Assembly (NCBI RefSeq): GCF_033344935.1
Contig: NZ_JAWPMM010000001.1
Coordinates: forward strand, 2,280,001-2,344,000
DNA from: Reichenbachiella sp.
GTDB lineage: Bacteria; Bacteroidota; Bacteroidia; Cytophagales; Cyclobacteriaceae
Length of the DNA stretch: 64,000 bases
Direction: 5' to 3'
The notes below the pieces were generated by a model, which ran no database searches, had not been told where the DNA came from, and was given only the letters and a program-made list of their open reading frames with translations. Below are positions 34,622 to 43,607 of this stretch, one piece after another (position 1 is the first letter of the stretch; every line of letters begins with the position of its first letter). Made by a program: the position numbers and the translations under genes.

Positions 34622-35080
34622 ATGGCAAAGTTTAAGAAAAGTTCAGGAACCTCTCAGGAAATCCCAACGGCTGCATTGCCAGATATTATCTTTATGTTGT
34701 TGTTCTTCTTTATGGTAACAACTGTATTGAGAGAGACAACTATCATGGTAGAGCAGAAGCTTCCAAAGTCTACTCAGTTGAGTAAATTGGAGAGAAAATC
34801 GTTGGTGAGCTATGTGTACATTGGTAAACCTAAAAGAACAGCTGTTTATGGTGTTCAACCAAAAATTCAAGTTAATGACGTGTTCATTGAAGTGAAGGAT
34901 GTGGTTAGGTTTGTAAACCAAGAGAAGGATAAATTGAGTGAAGTAGAAAGAGATCAGATTACCATGTCTATGAAAGTTGACATTGATGCCAAAATGGGTA
35001 TCGTAACTGATGTTCAGCAGGAGTTTAAAGAAGCGAATGCTAGAAAAGTACTTTACAGTTCTTCTAAAAGAGTTGATTAA
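34622..35080 (+). CDS. exbD: ExbD/TolR biopolymer transport protein, second copy
   Basis: A 152-aa ExbD with the short form of the family. The Asp-bearing helix is TAALPDIIFMLLFFFMVTTV, followed by LPKSTQLSKLERKSLVSYVY and a periplasmic domain. One base separates it from the first exbD. Two ExbDs and a 107-aa extra membrane protein with one ExbB suggest a hetero-ring or a dedicated variant of the Ton system. Confidence 0.88.
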   Translation: MAKFKKSSGTSQEIPTAALPDIIFMLLFFFMVTTVLRETTIMVEQKLPKSTQLSKLERKSLVSYVYIGKPKRTAVYGVQPKIQVNDVFIEVKDVVRFVNQEKDKLSEVERDQITMSMKVDIDAKMGIVTDVQQEFKEANARKVLYSSSKRVD

Positions 35081-35100
35081 TTACTAATCTTTAATAATAT

Positions 35101-35131
35101 AAAAAGGTCTCGCATTGCGAGGCCTTTTTTT
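35101..35131 (+). terminator. Terminator of the ExbB-ExbD operon
   Basis: AAAAAGGTCTCGCA / TGCGAGGCCTTTTTTT hairpin (one G-T pair) 20 bp after the second exbD stop. Its T-run touches the start codon of the next gene, so that gene needs readthrough or a promoter in the coding end. Confidence 0.88.
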
Positions 35132-36436
35132 ATGACTATGCCATCCAATAATCAAATTAAAAAAGCCTGGTGCATGTATGACTGGGCAAATTCTGCCTAT
35201 TTACTGGTTATTTCTTCTACACTGTTTCCTATTTATTTTAATGGGGTTACCAGAAGTGCTTTCGACTCAGAAACTGTATTGTTCTTTGGGTGTGCTATTA
35301 CCAATACAGTACTCTATTCTTACGCCATTGCTGCTTCGTTTCTGGTGGTAGCATTCATTTCGCCGTGGCTATCTGGGATGGCAGATTATGGTGGTAAAAA
35401 GAAATTCTTCCTTAAGTTGTTTACTTACATAGGAGCTGTATCTACTGCAGGGCTTTTCTGGTTTAGGGGTGAAAACGTGGAGTACGGAATAATATGTTCT
35501 GTATTAGCCGGAATTGGCTACTCAGGAAGTTTAGTGTTTTATAATTCATACCTACCTGAAATTACTGCTGAGTCGGAATATGATCAGCTGAGTGCCAAAG
35601 GCTATGCTTACGGATATATAGGTAGTGTCTTGTTGCTGTTGATCAGTTTTGCCATGATTATCATGCATAAGAGTTTAGGCTTTTCTGCAGAGTCCGAAGT
35701 GGTGCGTCTTTCTTTTCTGTTGGTTGGATTATGGTGGTTTGGTTTTGCGCAGTATAGCTTTTATTACTTGCCCAATAATACGGATAGGCTTAAAAAATCT
35801 GAGAATCTTTTCTTGAAAGGGATCAAAGAATTGAAAATCGTTTTTCATTCTTTGAAGGACCTAAAAATGATGAAAGTGTATTTATTGGCTTTCTTCTTTT
35901 ATAGTGCCGGCGTGCAAACAGTGATGCACCTCGCTGCGATTTTTGGTGAAAAGGAACTTCGCTTAGAAGCATCTAAACTCATTGTGACAATTACGATTAT
36001 TCAATTAGTGGCCATTGCTGGAGCTTATTTGTTCGCGGCTATTTCGAAGAAGTATAATAATGGTATTTCCATATTGGCTATGCTTATCATATGGATAGGT
36101 GTATGTGGCTATGCTTACATATTGCAAACTGAATTTCAGTTTTATGGCTTGGCAGTGGTGGTAGGCTTGGTTATGGGAGGTATTCAGTCGATGTCTAGAT
36201 CAACTTTTTCGAAGCTGATCCCTGAGAATACCATCGACAACACGTCATACTTTAGCTTTTATGATGTAGTAGAAAAGTTGTCGATTGTGGTAGGAACATT
36301 CTCATTCGGCTTTATCGAACAACTCACAGGGTCAATGAGAAACGGCACCATAGCACTGATGCTGTTTTTTGTCGTGGGAGTGGGTCTTTTGTTATACTCT
36401 AAGATCCACAAGGCTAATCAAAGCGCATATGCTTGA
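35132..36436 (+). CDS. MFS transporter of the UMF1/Atg22 type
   Basis: A 434-aa membrane protein with about 12 helices. The family signature is AWCMYDWANSAYLLVISSTL near residue 14 and WLSGMADYGGKKKFFLKLFT near residue 88, with RSTFSKLIPENT and YFSFYDVVEKL late. Atg22-like transporters export amino acids from yeast vacuoles; the bacterial substrate is unknown. ATG 35132 lies in the T-run of the preceding terminator; ATG 35138 is also usable. Its 3' end overlaps the AMP nucleosidase gene by 23 bp (convergent). Confidence 0.83.
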   Translation: MTMPSNNQIKKAWCMYDWANSAYLLVISSTLFPIYFNGVTRSAFDSETVLFFGCAITNTVLYSYAIAASFLVVAFISPWLSGMADYGGKKKFFLKLFTYIGAVSTAGLFWFRGENVEYGIICSVLAGIGYSGSLVFYNSYLPEITAESEYDQLSAKGYAYGYIGSVLLLLISFAMIIMHKSLGFSAESEVVRLSFLLVGLWWFGFAQYSFYYLPNNTDRLKKSENLFLKGIKELKIVFHSLKDLKMMKVYLLAFFFYSAGVQTVMHLAAIFGEKELRLEASKLIVTITIIQLVAIAGAYLFAAISKKYNNGISILAMLIIWIGVCGYAYILQTEFQFYGLAVVVGLVMGGIQSMSRSTFSKLIPENTIDNTSYFSFYDVVEKLSIVVGTFSFGFIEQLTGSMRNGTIALMLFFVVGVGLLLYSKIHKANQSAYA

Positions 36437-37187
36437 CTGAATCTCCTGAATTGAATAATTCAAGTAATGCGTCAATTCCTATTTGAATATGCTTGTCAAC
36501 AAAATTGCCAGTGACCTTTTTGTCTGAAGCATCTGTTTTTACACCAGCTGGCGTCATGGGATTGTCAGATACAAGAAGCAAAGCACCTCTAGGGATTTCA
36601 TTGATAAAGCCAACGGTAAATAAAGTGGCAGTTTCCATGTCAATACCCATGGCTCGTATTTTGCGAAGGTATTTTTTGAATTTTCGGTCGTGCTCCCATA
36701 CTCGACGGTTGGTGGTGTAGACAGTTCCTGTCCAGTAATCCATTTCATGTTTCTTAATCATCGACGAAACAGACCTTTGAAGTCTAAAGGATGGTAATGC
36801 AGGGATCTCAATCGGTAAATAATCATTGGATGTACCTTCACCTCTAATTGCAGCAATTGGTAAGATTAAGTCACCTAATTGTGTTTTCTTTTTCAATCCG
36901 CCGCATTTGCCTAAAAACAATACTGCTTTGGGTTCGATGGCAGAAAGCAGGTCCATGACTGTAGCGGCCATGGCGCTACCCATTCCAAAATTGATAATGG
37001 TAATATTATTGGCGGTAGCGGATTGCATAGGTTTGTCTTTGCCTTCTACTTTTACGTTGAATTTATCCGCAAATATTTCAACATAGTTGGCGAAGTTGGT
37101 GAGTAGAATGTATTCAGCAAAATCTTCTAATTCTACACCTGTGTACCTTGGGAGCCAATTGTCTACTATCTCTTTTTTGGTTTTCAT
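36414..37187 (-). CDS. amn: AMP nucleosidase
   Basis: A 257-aa phosphorylase-fold enzyme. ITIINFGMGSAMAATVMDLL and FLGKCGGLKKKTQLGDLILP (phosphate/substrate loop) plus AMGIDMETATLFTVG (ribose-binding Glu) and LVSDNPMTPAGVKT match the Bacteroidota AMP nucleosidase family, which hydrolyses AMP to adenine and ribose-5-phosphate. It lacks the long N-terminal regulatory domain of the E. coli enzyme. Convergent overlap of 23 bp with the MFS gene. Confidence 0.88.
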   Translation of the reverse strand: MKTKKEIVDNWLPRYTGVELEDFAEYILLTNFANYVEIFADKFNVKVEGKDKPMQSATANNITIINFGMGSAMAATVMDLLSAIEPKAVLFLGKCGGLKKKTQLGDLILPIAAIRGEGTSNDYLPIEIPALPSFRLQRSVSSMIKKHEMDYWTGTVYTTNRRVWEHDRKFKKYLRKIRAMGIDMETATLFTVGFINEIPRGALLLVSDNPMTPAGVKTDASDKKVTGNFVDKHIQIGIDALLELFNSGDSVKHMRFD

Positions 37188-37292
37188 ATGGGGATTTCTT
37201 TTTTGAATTTATGTAGATGTTAATGAGTAACATCCGGATTGAGATTAAAAGTAAATGAATTGTGCTAATATTGAAAGTAAATAATCAATAGC

Positions 37293-37739
37293 ATGGAGGA
37301 GTTGAATCTTCCCAGGTTTCAGTTTAAAGTGAAGGAAACCGAAAAAGGGAGAGAAATATGGGATGAATTTAGAAAAAAGTATGTGGTATTAACCCCAGAA
37401 GAGTGGGTAAGGCAGCATTTTTTGAAATTCCTGAATGATTACCTGAAGTATCCAAAATCCCTTCTCAAGACTGAGTTTGAAATCAAATACAACAAGTTGA
37501 AGAAGAGGCCTGATATTGTTGCTTATGACAACACGGGGAGTGCGCTAATGGTTGTTGAATGTAAAGCGCCGGAAGTGAAAATTTCAGAAGCTACCTTCCA
37601 ACAAGCAGCTATTTATAATCAGACGTTAAAGGCAAAGTATTTGGTGATTACTAATGGAATGGATCACTTCTGTTGTGAACAAAATAAAAAAACCGGAACC
37701 TTCGATTTTGTAGAGAAGATCCCGGTTTATCAATCTTAG
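37293..37739 (+). CDS. Stand-alone HsdR N-terminal nuclease-domain protein
   Basis: A 148-aa protein that corresponds only to the N-terminal PD-(D/E)XK domain of type I restriction HsdR. RPDIVAYDNTGSALMVVECK holds the catalytic Asp and the E-x-K pair. There is no helicase part, methylase or specificity gene nearby, so it is not part of a type I system. This small orphan form recurs in Bacteroidota; its role is unknown (DNA repair is a guess). The stop codon overlaps the alanine dehydrogenase end by 4 bp. Confidence 0.83.
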   Translation: MEELNLPRFQFKVKETEKGREIWDEFRKKYVVLTPEEWVRQHFLKFLNDYLKYPKSLLKTEFEIKYNKLKKRPDIVAYDNTGSALMVVECKAPEVKISEATFQQAAIYNQTLKAKYLVITNGMDHFCCEQNKKTGTFDFVEKIPVYQS

Positions 37740-38848
37740 ATGTATTTGTCTAAAGGAGTGTATGGTAGATCAAACGCGTCAGAAACGCCCTTGTATACTA
37801 CATCACCTTTTATAACATTCAAGCCTAACTTTAATTCATTATTCTCTTTACATGCTTTTTCCCATCCCTTGTTTGCCAATTGGATGGCATAAGGAAGAGT
37901 AGCATTTGTTAAAGCCAAAGTCGAAGTATAAGGTACAGCACCAGGCATATTGGCTACACTGTAGTGAACCACATCGTCAATAATGTATGTAGGCTCCTGA
38001 TGAGTAGTAGGCTTAGTGGTCTCAAAGCATCCACCTTGATCTACAGCTACATCAACCAATACAGTTCCTGGTCTCATGTCTTTGAGCATGTCCCTAGTAA
38101 TCAATTTAGGAGCTTTGGCTCCTGGGATCAAGACAGCACCTATGATTAAGTCATGATCTTGGATCATTTCTCTGATGTTGTATTCGCTAGACATCAATGT
38201 TTTTACATTGGCTGGCATGACATCATCTAGGTATCTCAACCTTGGCAAACTCAAATCAAGAATGGTTACATCAGCTCCCATCCCAGCAGCCATTTTAGCA
38301 GCCTCTGTGCCTACAATACCACCACCTAATATCATTACTTTTGCAGGACGTACACCTGGTACTCCTCCAAGCAAAATACCTCTTCCTTTTAAAGGTTTCT
38401 CCAGATATTTGGCTCCTTGTTGGATAGACATTCTGCCAGCCACTTCTGACATAGGTACCAATAGAGGCAAAGACCTATCCGCTTTCTCTACAGTTTCATA
38501 GGCTAGACAGACTGACTTACTGTCAATCATAGCCTTAGTTAAAGGTTCATGAGAAGCAAAGTGAAAGTAGGTAAATACCAATTGATCCTCTTTGATCAGT
38601 TTGTATTCAGGCTCAATTGGTTCCTTTACTTTGATGATCATTTCGGCTTTGCCGTAAACATCTTCAATGGTAGGAAGAAGTTCAGCGCCTACGCTAGTGT
38701 ATTCCTCATCAGAAAATCCACTGCCTTCTCCGGCCGTTTTTTGTACAAATACTTGGTGTCCGTGTCTTTTCAGTTCTTTTACTCCTGAGGGTGTAAGTGC
38801 TACACGGTTTTCGTTGTTTTTAATTTCTTTGGGTACCCCGATAATCAT
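37736..38848 (-). CDS. ald: Alanine dehydrogenase
   Basis: A 370-aa enzyme. N-terminal MIIGVPKEIKNNENRVALTP, the substrate loop FTYFHFASHEPL, NAD-binding VMILGGGIVGTEAAKMAAGM, VDVAVDQGGCFETTKPTTHQ and VANMPGAVPYTSTLALTNAT are characteristic. It interconverts alanine and pyruvate with NAD. Length is normal. It converges on the orphan HsdR_N gene by 4 bp. A 316-bp gap with a strong promoter for the next gene lies upstream. Confidence 0.94.
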   Translation of the reverse strand: MIIGVPKEIKNNENRVALTPSGVKELKRHGHQVFVQKTAGEGSGFSDEEYTSVGAELLPTIEDVYGKAEMIIKVKEPIEPEYKLIKEDQLVFTYFHFASHEPLTKAMIDSKSVCLAYETVEKADRSLPLLVPMSEVAGRMSIQQGAKYLEKPLKGRGILLGGVPGVRPAKVMILGGGIVGTEAAKMAAGMGADVTILDLSLPRLRYLDDVMPANVKTLMSSEYNIREMIQDHDLIIGAVLIPGAKAPKLITRDMLKDMRPGTVLVDVAVDQGGCFETTKPTTHQEPTYIIDDVVHYSVANMPGAVPYTSTLALTNATLPYAIQLANKGWEKACKENNELKLGLNVIKGDVVYKGVSDAFDLPYTPLDKYI

Positions 38849-39164
38849 GGCATAAATTGTTTAACTACAATAAAATATACGACAATAATTGTTACTAATA
38901 ATTTACACAACCTAATCCAGATTCGGAAGATTATTTGACGTTCTGAATCAGGTATGAAAATTTAAATTTCAAAAAACCAACATCGTTTATGATTATATCT
39001 GAAATAATAACAATAACCAAATAAAATTCTGTTTAGTCTTTTTATTTTGTCTCAAATATAATATTATTTTGTATTCTTCCTAAAAATATTTGATTGATGT
39101 GGCGTGTTTATTAAATTTGTAGGGTTAGGTTCTTTTATAATCGTCCTAAAAATCTTATCTTCAA
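38849..39164. other. AT-rich 316-bp divergent promoter region
   Basis: The region between ald (minus) and the E1 fusion gene (plus). No ORF. It contains the promoter at 39089-39119 and AT-rich runs (ttttattttgtctcaaatataatat) that could bind a regulator. A promoter for ald is expected in the left part but no TAnnTTTG box is seen on that strand. Confidence 0.55.
39089..39119 (+). promoter_or_regulatory. Full Bacteroidota promoter for the E1 fusion gene
   Basis: -33 TTTG at 39089-39092, then 19 bp, then -7 TAAATTTG at 39112-39119. Both elements and the spacing match the published TTTG/TAnnTTTG consensus. The start codon is 45 bp after the -7 box. Confidence 0.7.
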
Positions 39165-41573
39165 ATGGTGAAAGTCTCAGAAAAAACTACCGAAATCATG
39201 TCCTCGAAAAAGGAAATTTTGAATGATTACAAACTTGCAGTAGAAAGTAGGGAAGATAGCTATATCGGCCGTAAGGAGGTTTTTATGGGAAAGGCCAAAT
39301 TTGGGATATTTGGTGATGGAAAAGAGCTTCCTCAAATTGCTATGGCTAAGGTTTTTAAGAATGGAGACTTTCGTTCTGGTTACTATCGTGACCAAACTTT
39401 TATGATGGCGATAGGAGAGTTGACCTCTCAGCAATTCTTTGCTCAACTTTATGCACACACCTCAGTTGAAGATGAGCCCGCATCAGCTGGTCGAATGATG
39501 AATGGTCATTTTGGTACTCGATTGATTGATGAGAAAGGGGAGTGGAAGGACTTGACGAAAATGAAGAACTCAAGTTCTGATATTTCAAACACTGGAGGTC
39601 AAATGCCACGTTTGCTAGGATTGGCCTATGCATCAAAACTTTACAGAAACAACCCAGCACTAAAGAAATACAAGCAGTTTTCAGTTAATGGAAACGAAAT
39701 TGCTTTTGGAACAATAGGCAACGCCTCAACTTCGGAAGGACATTTCTATGAAGCCATGAATGCGGCAGGAGTCCTTCAGGTACCTATGGTAATGGCTGTA
39801 TGGGATGATGAATACGGTATTTCGGTTCCCAAAGAGTATCATACAACGAAAGGAAGTATTTCGAAGGCCTTGGCAGGTTTGCAAAGAACGGCTAAAGAAA
39901 AGGGTTTTGAAATTCTGACCACAAAAGGATGGGATTACATTGACTTGTGCAAAACCTTTCAGAAAGCAGAAAAGATCGCAAGAAACGAGCATGTGCCAGT
40001 ACTTGTACACGTAGAAGAAGTAACACAACCTCAAGGGCATTCTACTTCTGGTTCTCATGAAAGATATAAGTCCAAAGAAAGATTAGAATGGGAAGCTAAG
40101 TTTGACTGTCTCAAGAAGATGCGTGAATGGATTCTTGAAGAAAAACTAGCCACAGGAAAGGAATTGGATGCGATTGAAGAGGAAGCCAAGCAAGTAGCAA
40201 AAACAGCGCGTATGGAGGCTTGGAAAGCTTATACGTCATCTATTGATTCGGATGTTGCCTCTCTTGTAGGAATGATTGATACGGTAGCGGAGCGAAGCGC
40301 CGAAAAGACCAAGTTGCTTTCCATTGCTAAAAACCTTAAAGAAGGTCTGAATATCAACAAACTGGAATTGACTAAAGGAGCAAAGAAAGCGTTGAGATTG
40401 ACCAGACAAGAGCCATCAAGAAGTAGAGATATGCTTGTGCATTGGCTTAAAAAGAACGATGAAAAAAGGTATGACGAGTATTCCTCTCATTTATATAGTG
40501 AGTCTAAGTATTCCGCATTAAATATTGGTGAAGAAGCTCCTAAATATTCAGAAGATTCTAAGATGGTTGATGGCCGTGAGGTGCTTCAGGCCTGTTTTGA
40601 TGAAGCGTTGAATAGAAATCCTTTGGTGTTTGCTCTGGGAGAAGATGTTGGGAAGATTGGCGATGTAAATCAAGGTTTTGCTGGCTTGCAAGAAAAGTAC
40701 GGTGAATTGAGAGTCACAGACACAGGAATTAGAGAGACTACCATCATAGGTCAGGGTATAGGTGCGGCACTGAGAGGCTTACGCCCAATTGCCGAGATTC
40801 AATATTTGGATTATCTCCTTTACGCAGTTCAGACTTTATCGGATGATTTGGCGACTTTGCAATATAGAACGAAAGGTGGTCAAAAGGCTCCCTTAATTAT
40901 TCGATCTCGAGGACATCGATTAGAAGGCGTATGGCATTCTGGTTCTCCTATGGGGATGATTATTAATGCCTTGAGAGGAATCAATGTATTGGTGCCAAGG
41001 AACATGACTCAAGCAGCTGGTATGTATAATACCCTTTTGGAGTCTGACGATACTGCCTTGATTATTGAATGCTTGAATGGATATCGCCTGAAAGAAAGAA
41101 TGCCTGATAATGTGGGTGAGTTCAAAGTGCCATTGGGTATTCCTGAAGTTATTAGAGAGGGTAGAGATGTAACTGTAGTGACCTATGGATCGATGTGTCG
41201 TATTGTAATGGATGCCGCAGTGGAATTGGCGAGTTATGGTATTGAAGTGGAGGTTATTGATGTGCAAACGCTGCTTCCTTTTGATAGGCATCAAAGCATT
41301 ATTTCCTCAATTAAAAAGACTAATCGATTAGTGGTAGCTGATGAGGATGTTCCTGGAGGAGCCTCTGCCTACATTTTGGATAAATTGGTAGTAGAGCAAG
41401 AATGTTTTAGATACTTAGATAGTCAACCCGTAACTATCTCTGCCAAAGAGCATAGACCTGCTTATGGATCAGATGGTGATTACTACTCTAAGCCAAGTGT
41501 AGAGACTATATTTGACAAGGTGTACGATATGATGGGAGAAGTTGATCCTTCCAGTTATCCAGATATTTATTAA
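39165..41573 (+). CDS. Fused E1 alpha/beta 2-oxoacid dehydrogenase (802 aa)
   Basis: A single chain holding the E1 alpha-like domain (about 1-420) and E1 beta-like domain (about 470-800; EALNRNPLVFALGEDVGKIG, GIGAALRGLRPIAEIQYLDY, IIRSRGHRLEGVWHSGSPMG). The thiamine-diphosphate motif reads FGTIGNASTSEG then VWDDEYGIS, so the usual GD..NN metal ligands appear as GN (185-186) and DD (214-215). Substrate is likely a branched-chain 2-oxoacid or pyruvate. It has its own promoter, and its stop is one base from the convergent lipoprotein gene. Confidence 0.86.
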   Translation: MVKVSEKTTEIMSSKKEILNDYKLAVESREDSYIGRKEVFMGKAKFGIFGDGKELPQIAMAKVFKNGDFRSGYYRDQTFMMAIGELTSQQFFAQLYAHTSVEDEPASAGRMMNGHFGTRLIDEKGEWKDLTKMKNSSSDISNTGGQMPRLLGLAYASKLYRNNPALKKYKQFSVNGNEIAFGTIGNASTSEGHFYEAMNAAGVLQVPMVMAVWDDEYGISVPKEYHTTKGSISKALAGLQRTAKEKGFEILTTKGWDYIDLCKTFQKAEKIARNEHVPVLVHVEEVTQPQGHSTSGSHERYKSKERLEWEAKFDCLKKMREWILEEKLATGKELDAIEEEAKQVAKTARMEAWKAYTSSIDSDVASLVGMIDTVAERSAEKTKLLSIAKNLKEGLNINKLELTKGAKKALRLTRQEPSRSRDMLVHWLKKNDEKRYDEYSSHLYSESKYSALNIGEEAPKYSEDSKMVDGREVLQACFDEALNRNPLVFALGEDVGKIGDVNQGFAGLQEKYGELRVTDTGIRETTIIGQGIGAALRGLRPIAEIQYLDYLLYAVQTLSDDLATLQYRTKGGQKAPLIIRSRGHRLEGVWHSGSPMGMIINALRGINVLVPRNMTQAAGMYNTLLESDDTALIIECLNGYRLKERMPDNVGEFKVPLGIPEVIREGRDVTVVTYGSMCRIVMDAAVELASYGIEVEVIDVQTLLPFDRHQSIISSIKKTNRLVVADEDVPGGASAYILDKLVVEQECFRYLDSQPVTISAKEHRPAYGSDGDYYSKPSVETIFDKVYDMMGEVDPSSYPDIY

Positions 41574-41574
41574 G

Positions 41575-42408
41575 CTATCTGATCAATTGATCTAAGGTTA
41601 CATCACCGGTTTCGGCATATTCACTCCGATTTCGGCTTCGGTCCATTATTCTAAACCTGATATTGAAAGTATCTTTTCTAAGGACTGTTCTGAATCCGGT
41701 AGAGACCATAGAATATTTAATTGTACCTTCCAGAGAAGCAGATTCTGCTGCACTTTCAAAATCTAGAATGGGAAATCGTCCGTCAAAGGATATACCACAA
41801 CCAAATTCACTCGTGAGATATCTCCAGTCTATTTCATCATAATTGCCGCTACCTCTTTTTCGATAATATTTAACTTCGATATTATTTCTAAAAGGGTTCT
41901 TCTCTAAGAATATTGTGTCCTGATCATATAGGTTTAGGTCTATTTCATCAGGGTCTATTCCAGGTAATAGATAAGTTCGGTCTTCATAGTTGACATAAAG
42001 AATTTCATAGTTTATACAATCATATGATGGTCTAATGTCTTCATTGATCTCTATAATGGCATCTTGGTCCGGGTCATAAACAGTCATTGGTAGATCTACT
42101 TCTACTTGATTATAAGTGATCAATTGATTGTTTGCATCGAAATAAAAGTTATAATCTTGGTAAGGCGGGTAATTTTCATCTCCTTCCAGTCCTAAGTTTC
42201 CATCGCCATCTTGAAAGTCAAAGTACAAGATCAAAGAATCAGGATTGCCATTCTCGGTCAGTTCTATGTATTGAAGATTGTTGAATTGGATTTGAGGTGT
42301 AGTCGGGAATGGGTCAGGTTCCTGACAGGAAGGTAATGCTAAAGCTACTCCCATAGCAAGAAACAGTACCCACGAAATTTTATTCCAAAATTTTAACAAT
42401 CCCTTCAT
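41575..42408 (-). CDS. Hypothetical outer-membrane lipoprotein
   Basis: A 277-aa protein with a lipobox (ALALPSCQEPD, lipid Cys about 28) and a beta-rich region. Motifs LYFDFQDGDGNLGLEGDENY and DPDEIDLNLYDQDTIFLEKN are Asp-rich loops that could bind calcium. This type recurs as an unnamed Bacteroidota lipoprotein. It lies at the end of a convergent pair with only one base separating it from the E1 fusion. Function unknown. Confidence 0.7.
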   Translation of the reverse strand: MKGLLKFWNKISWVLFLAMGVALALPSCQEPDPFPTTPQIQFNNLQYIELTENGNPDSLILYFDFQDGDGNLGLEGDENYPPYQDYNFYFDANNQLITYNQVEVDLPMTVYDPDQDAIIEINEDIRPSYDCINYEILYVNYEDRTYLLPGIDPDEIDLNLYDQDTIFLEKNPFRNNIEVKYYRKRGSGNYDEIDWRYLTSEFGCGISFDGRFPILDFESAAESASLEGTIKYSMVSTGFRTVLRKDTFNIRFRIMDRSRNRSEYAETGDVTLDQLIR

Positions 42409-42419
42409 TCAATTAAAAT

Positions 42420-42427
42420 TACATTTG
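42420..42427 (+). promoter_or_regulatory. Candidate -7 box for the LuxE-like gene
   Basis: TACATTTG fits TAnnTTTG, 59 bp before the ATG of the LuxE-like gene. No -33 TTTG at consensus spacing. Weak call. Confidence 0.3.
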
Positions 42428-42485
42428 CTAAAAATACTGATATTAATACAATTGATCTCTTCTAATCCCTTACTATTTCTAACTT

Positions 42486-43490
42486 ATGAAGCTTTTAAAT
42501 AGTTTCAAAATAAAGAGTAGCAAAGTTAACTCTCAATCCTTTGATGAAGTGGCAATGGGACTATTTCATTACCAGGCAGAGGAGTGTGTGGTGTATCGGG
42601 AATATCTTGATTATTTGAACATAGATCATAAATTGATACATGATCTTAATGAAGTGCCATTTTTACCTATTGATTTTTTTAAGAGCCATCAGGTAAGAAC
42701 GGATAACTGGGAGGAACAAGAGGTCTATTTGAGTAGCGGAACTACGGGATCTGAAAGAAGCAAACATTATATAGAAGACCCTTCCTTTTATCTGTCGAAT
42801 GCTGAATTGATTTTTGAACAGCTCTATGGTTCACTTTCAGCTTATCAGTTTTTTGCTTTGTTGCCGTCCTATCAAGAGCAGGGGCATTCATCCTTGGTTA
42901 AAATGGTAGATCATTTTATAAATAAAGGTGTAAAAGGTAGAGAAGGAGGATTTTATTTGAATCGACTGGATGATCTTTTATATGATCTGCAAAGGGCTTT
43001 GAGCTTTAGAGACAAGTCGGTTGTTTTGTTTGGTGTCGGCTATGCCCTATTGGATTTGGTCGATCGAGCTAAGGCAACCGGAATTAAATTAGACGGTTTG
43101 TTTATTATAGAAACAGGAGGCATGAAGGGCAGACGAAAGGATATGGTAAAGAGTGAGTTTTATGCCATTCTTAAAGAAGGATTAGGAAAGGTTCAGGTTC
43201 ATTCGGAGTACGGAATGACAGAGTTGCTTTCACAGGCTTATTCTTTCAACGAAAAAACGTATAAAGTCCCTGCTCAGATGAAAATTTTAATCCGAGACCC
43301 AGAAGATCCTTTTTTCTATCTGGAGTCTGGTAAGACAGGAGGAATAAATGTAATTGACCTTGCCAATGTACATTCTTGTGCATTTGTTGAGACCAAAGAT
43401 TTAGGTCGGTTGCTGGAAAATGGGGAATTTGAAATTTTAGGAAGATTGGATAATTCAGATATTAGGGGATGCAATTTGATGGTTGTTTAA
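42486..43490 (+). CDS. LuxE/PaaK-type acyl-protein synthetase-like protein
   Basis: A 334-aa protein of the adenylate-forming superfamily, LuxE branch. EVYLSSGTTGSERSKHYIED is the P-loop-like signature, with LFIIETGGMKGRRKDMVKSE and HSEYGMTELLSQAYS following. LuxE activates fatty acids as acyl-adenylates for the luciferase reductase, but no luxCD genes are nearby, so a different acyl transfer is likely. Comparable genes often appear with surface-glycan genes. Here it stands alone with a tiny lipoprotein 118 bp downstream. Confidence 0.78.
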   Translation: MKLLNSFKIKSSKVNSQSFDEVAMGLFHYQAEECVVYREYLDYLNIDHKLIHDLNEVPFLPIDFFKSHQVRTDNWEEQEVYLSSGTTGSERSKHYIEDPSFYLSNAELIFEQLYGSLSAYQFFALLPSYQEQGHSSLVKMVDHFINKGVKGREGGFYLNRLDDLLYDLQRALSFRDKSVVLFGVGYALLDLVDRAKATGIKLDGLFIIETGGMKGRRKDMVKSEFYAILKEGLGKVQVHSEYGMTELLSQAYSFNEKTYKVPAQMKILIRDPEDPFFYLESGKTGGINVIDLANVHSCAFVETKDLGRLLENGEFEILGRLDNSDIRGCNLMVV

Positions 43491-43607
43491 CCGTTCAAAG
43501 AATAACCGACCTATTATTTTAGAGAAAATCAATATTTCACGGAAAGTGTAATATTTTTTATATATTTATGTTCTAATATTGAAGCAGGTAATTGATAATA
43601 ACAAAAG

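Noticed and set aside
37293-37739. Type I restriction system
   Set aside because: Only the HsdR N-terminal domain is present; no HsdM, HsdS or helicase nearby.
40920-41294. 124-aa minus-strand frame inside the E1 fusion
   Set aside because: Antisense shadow of a conserved coding region.
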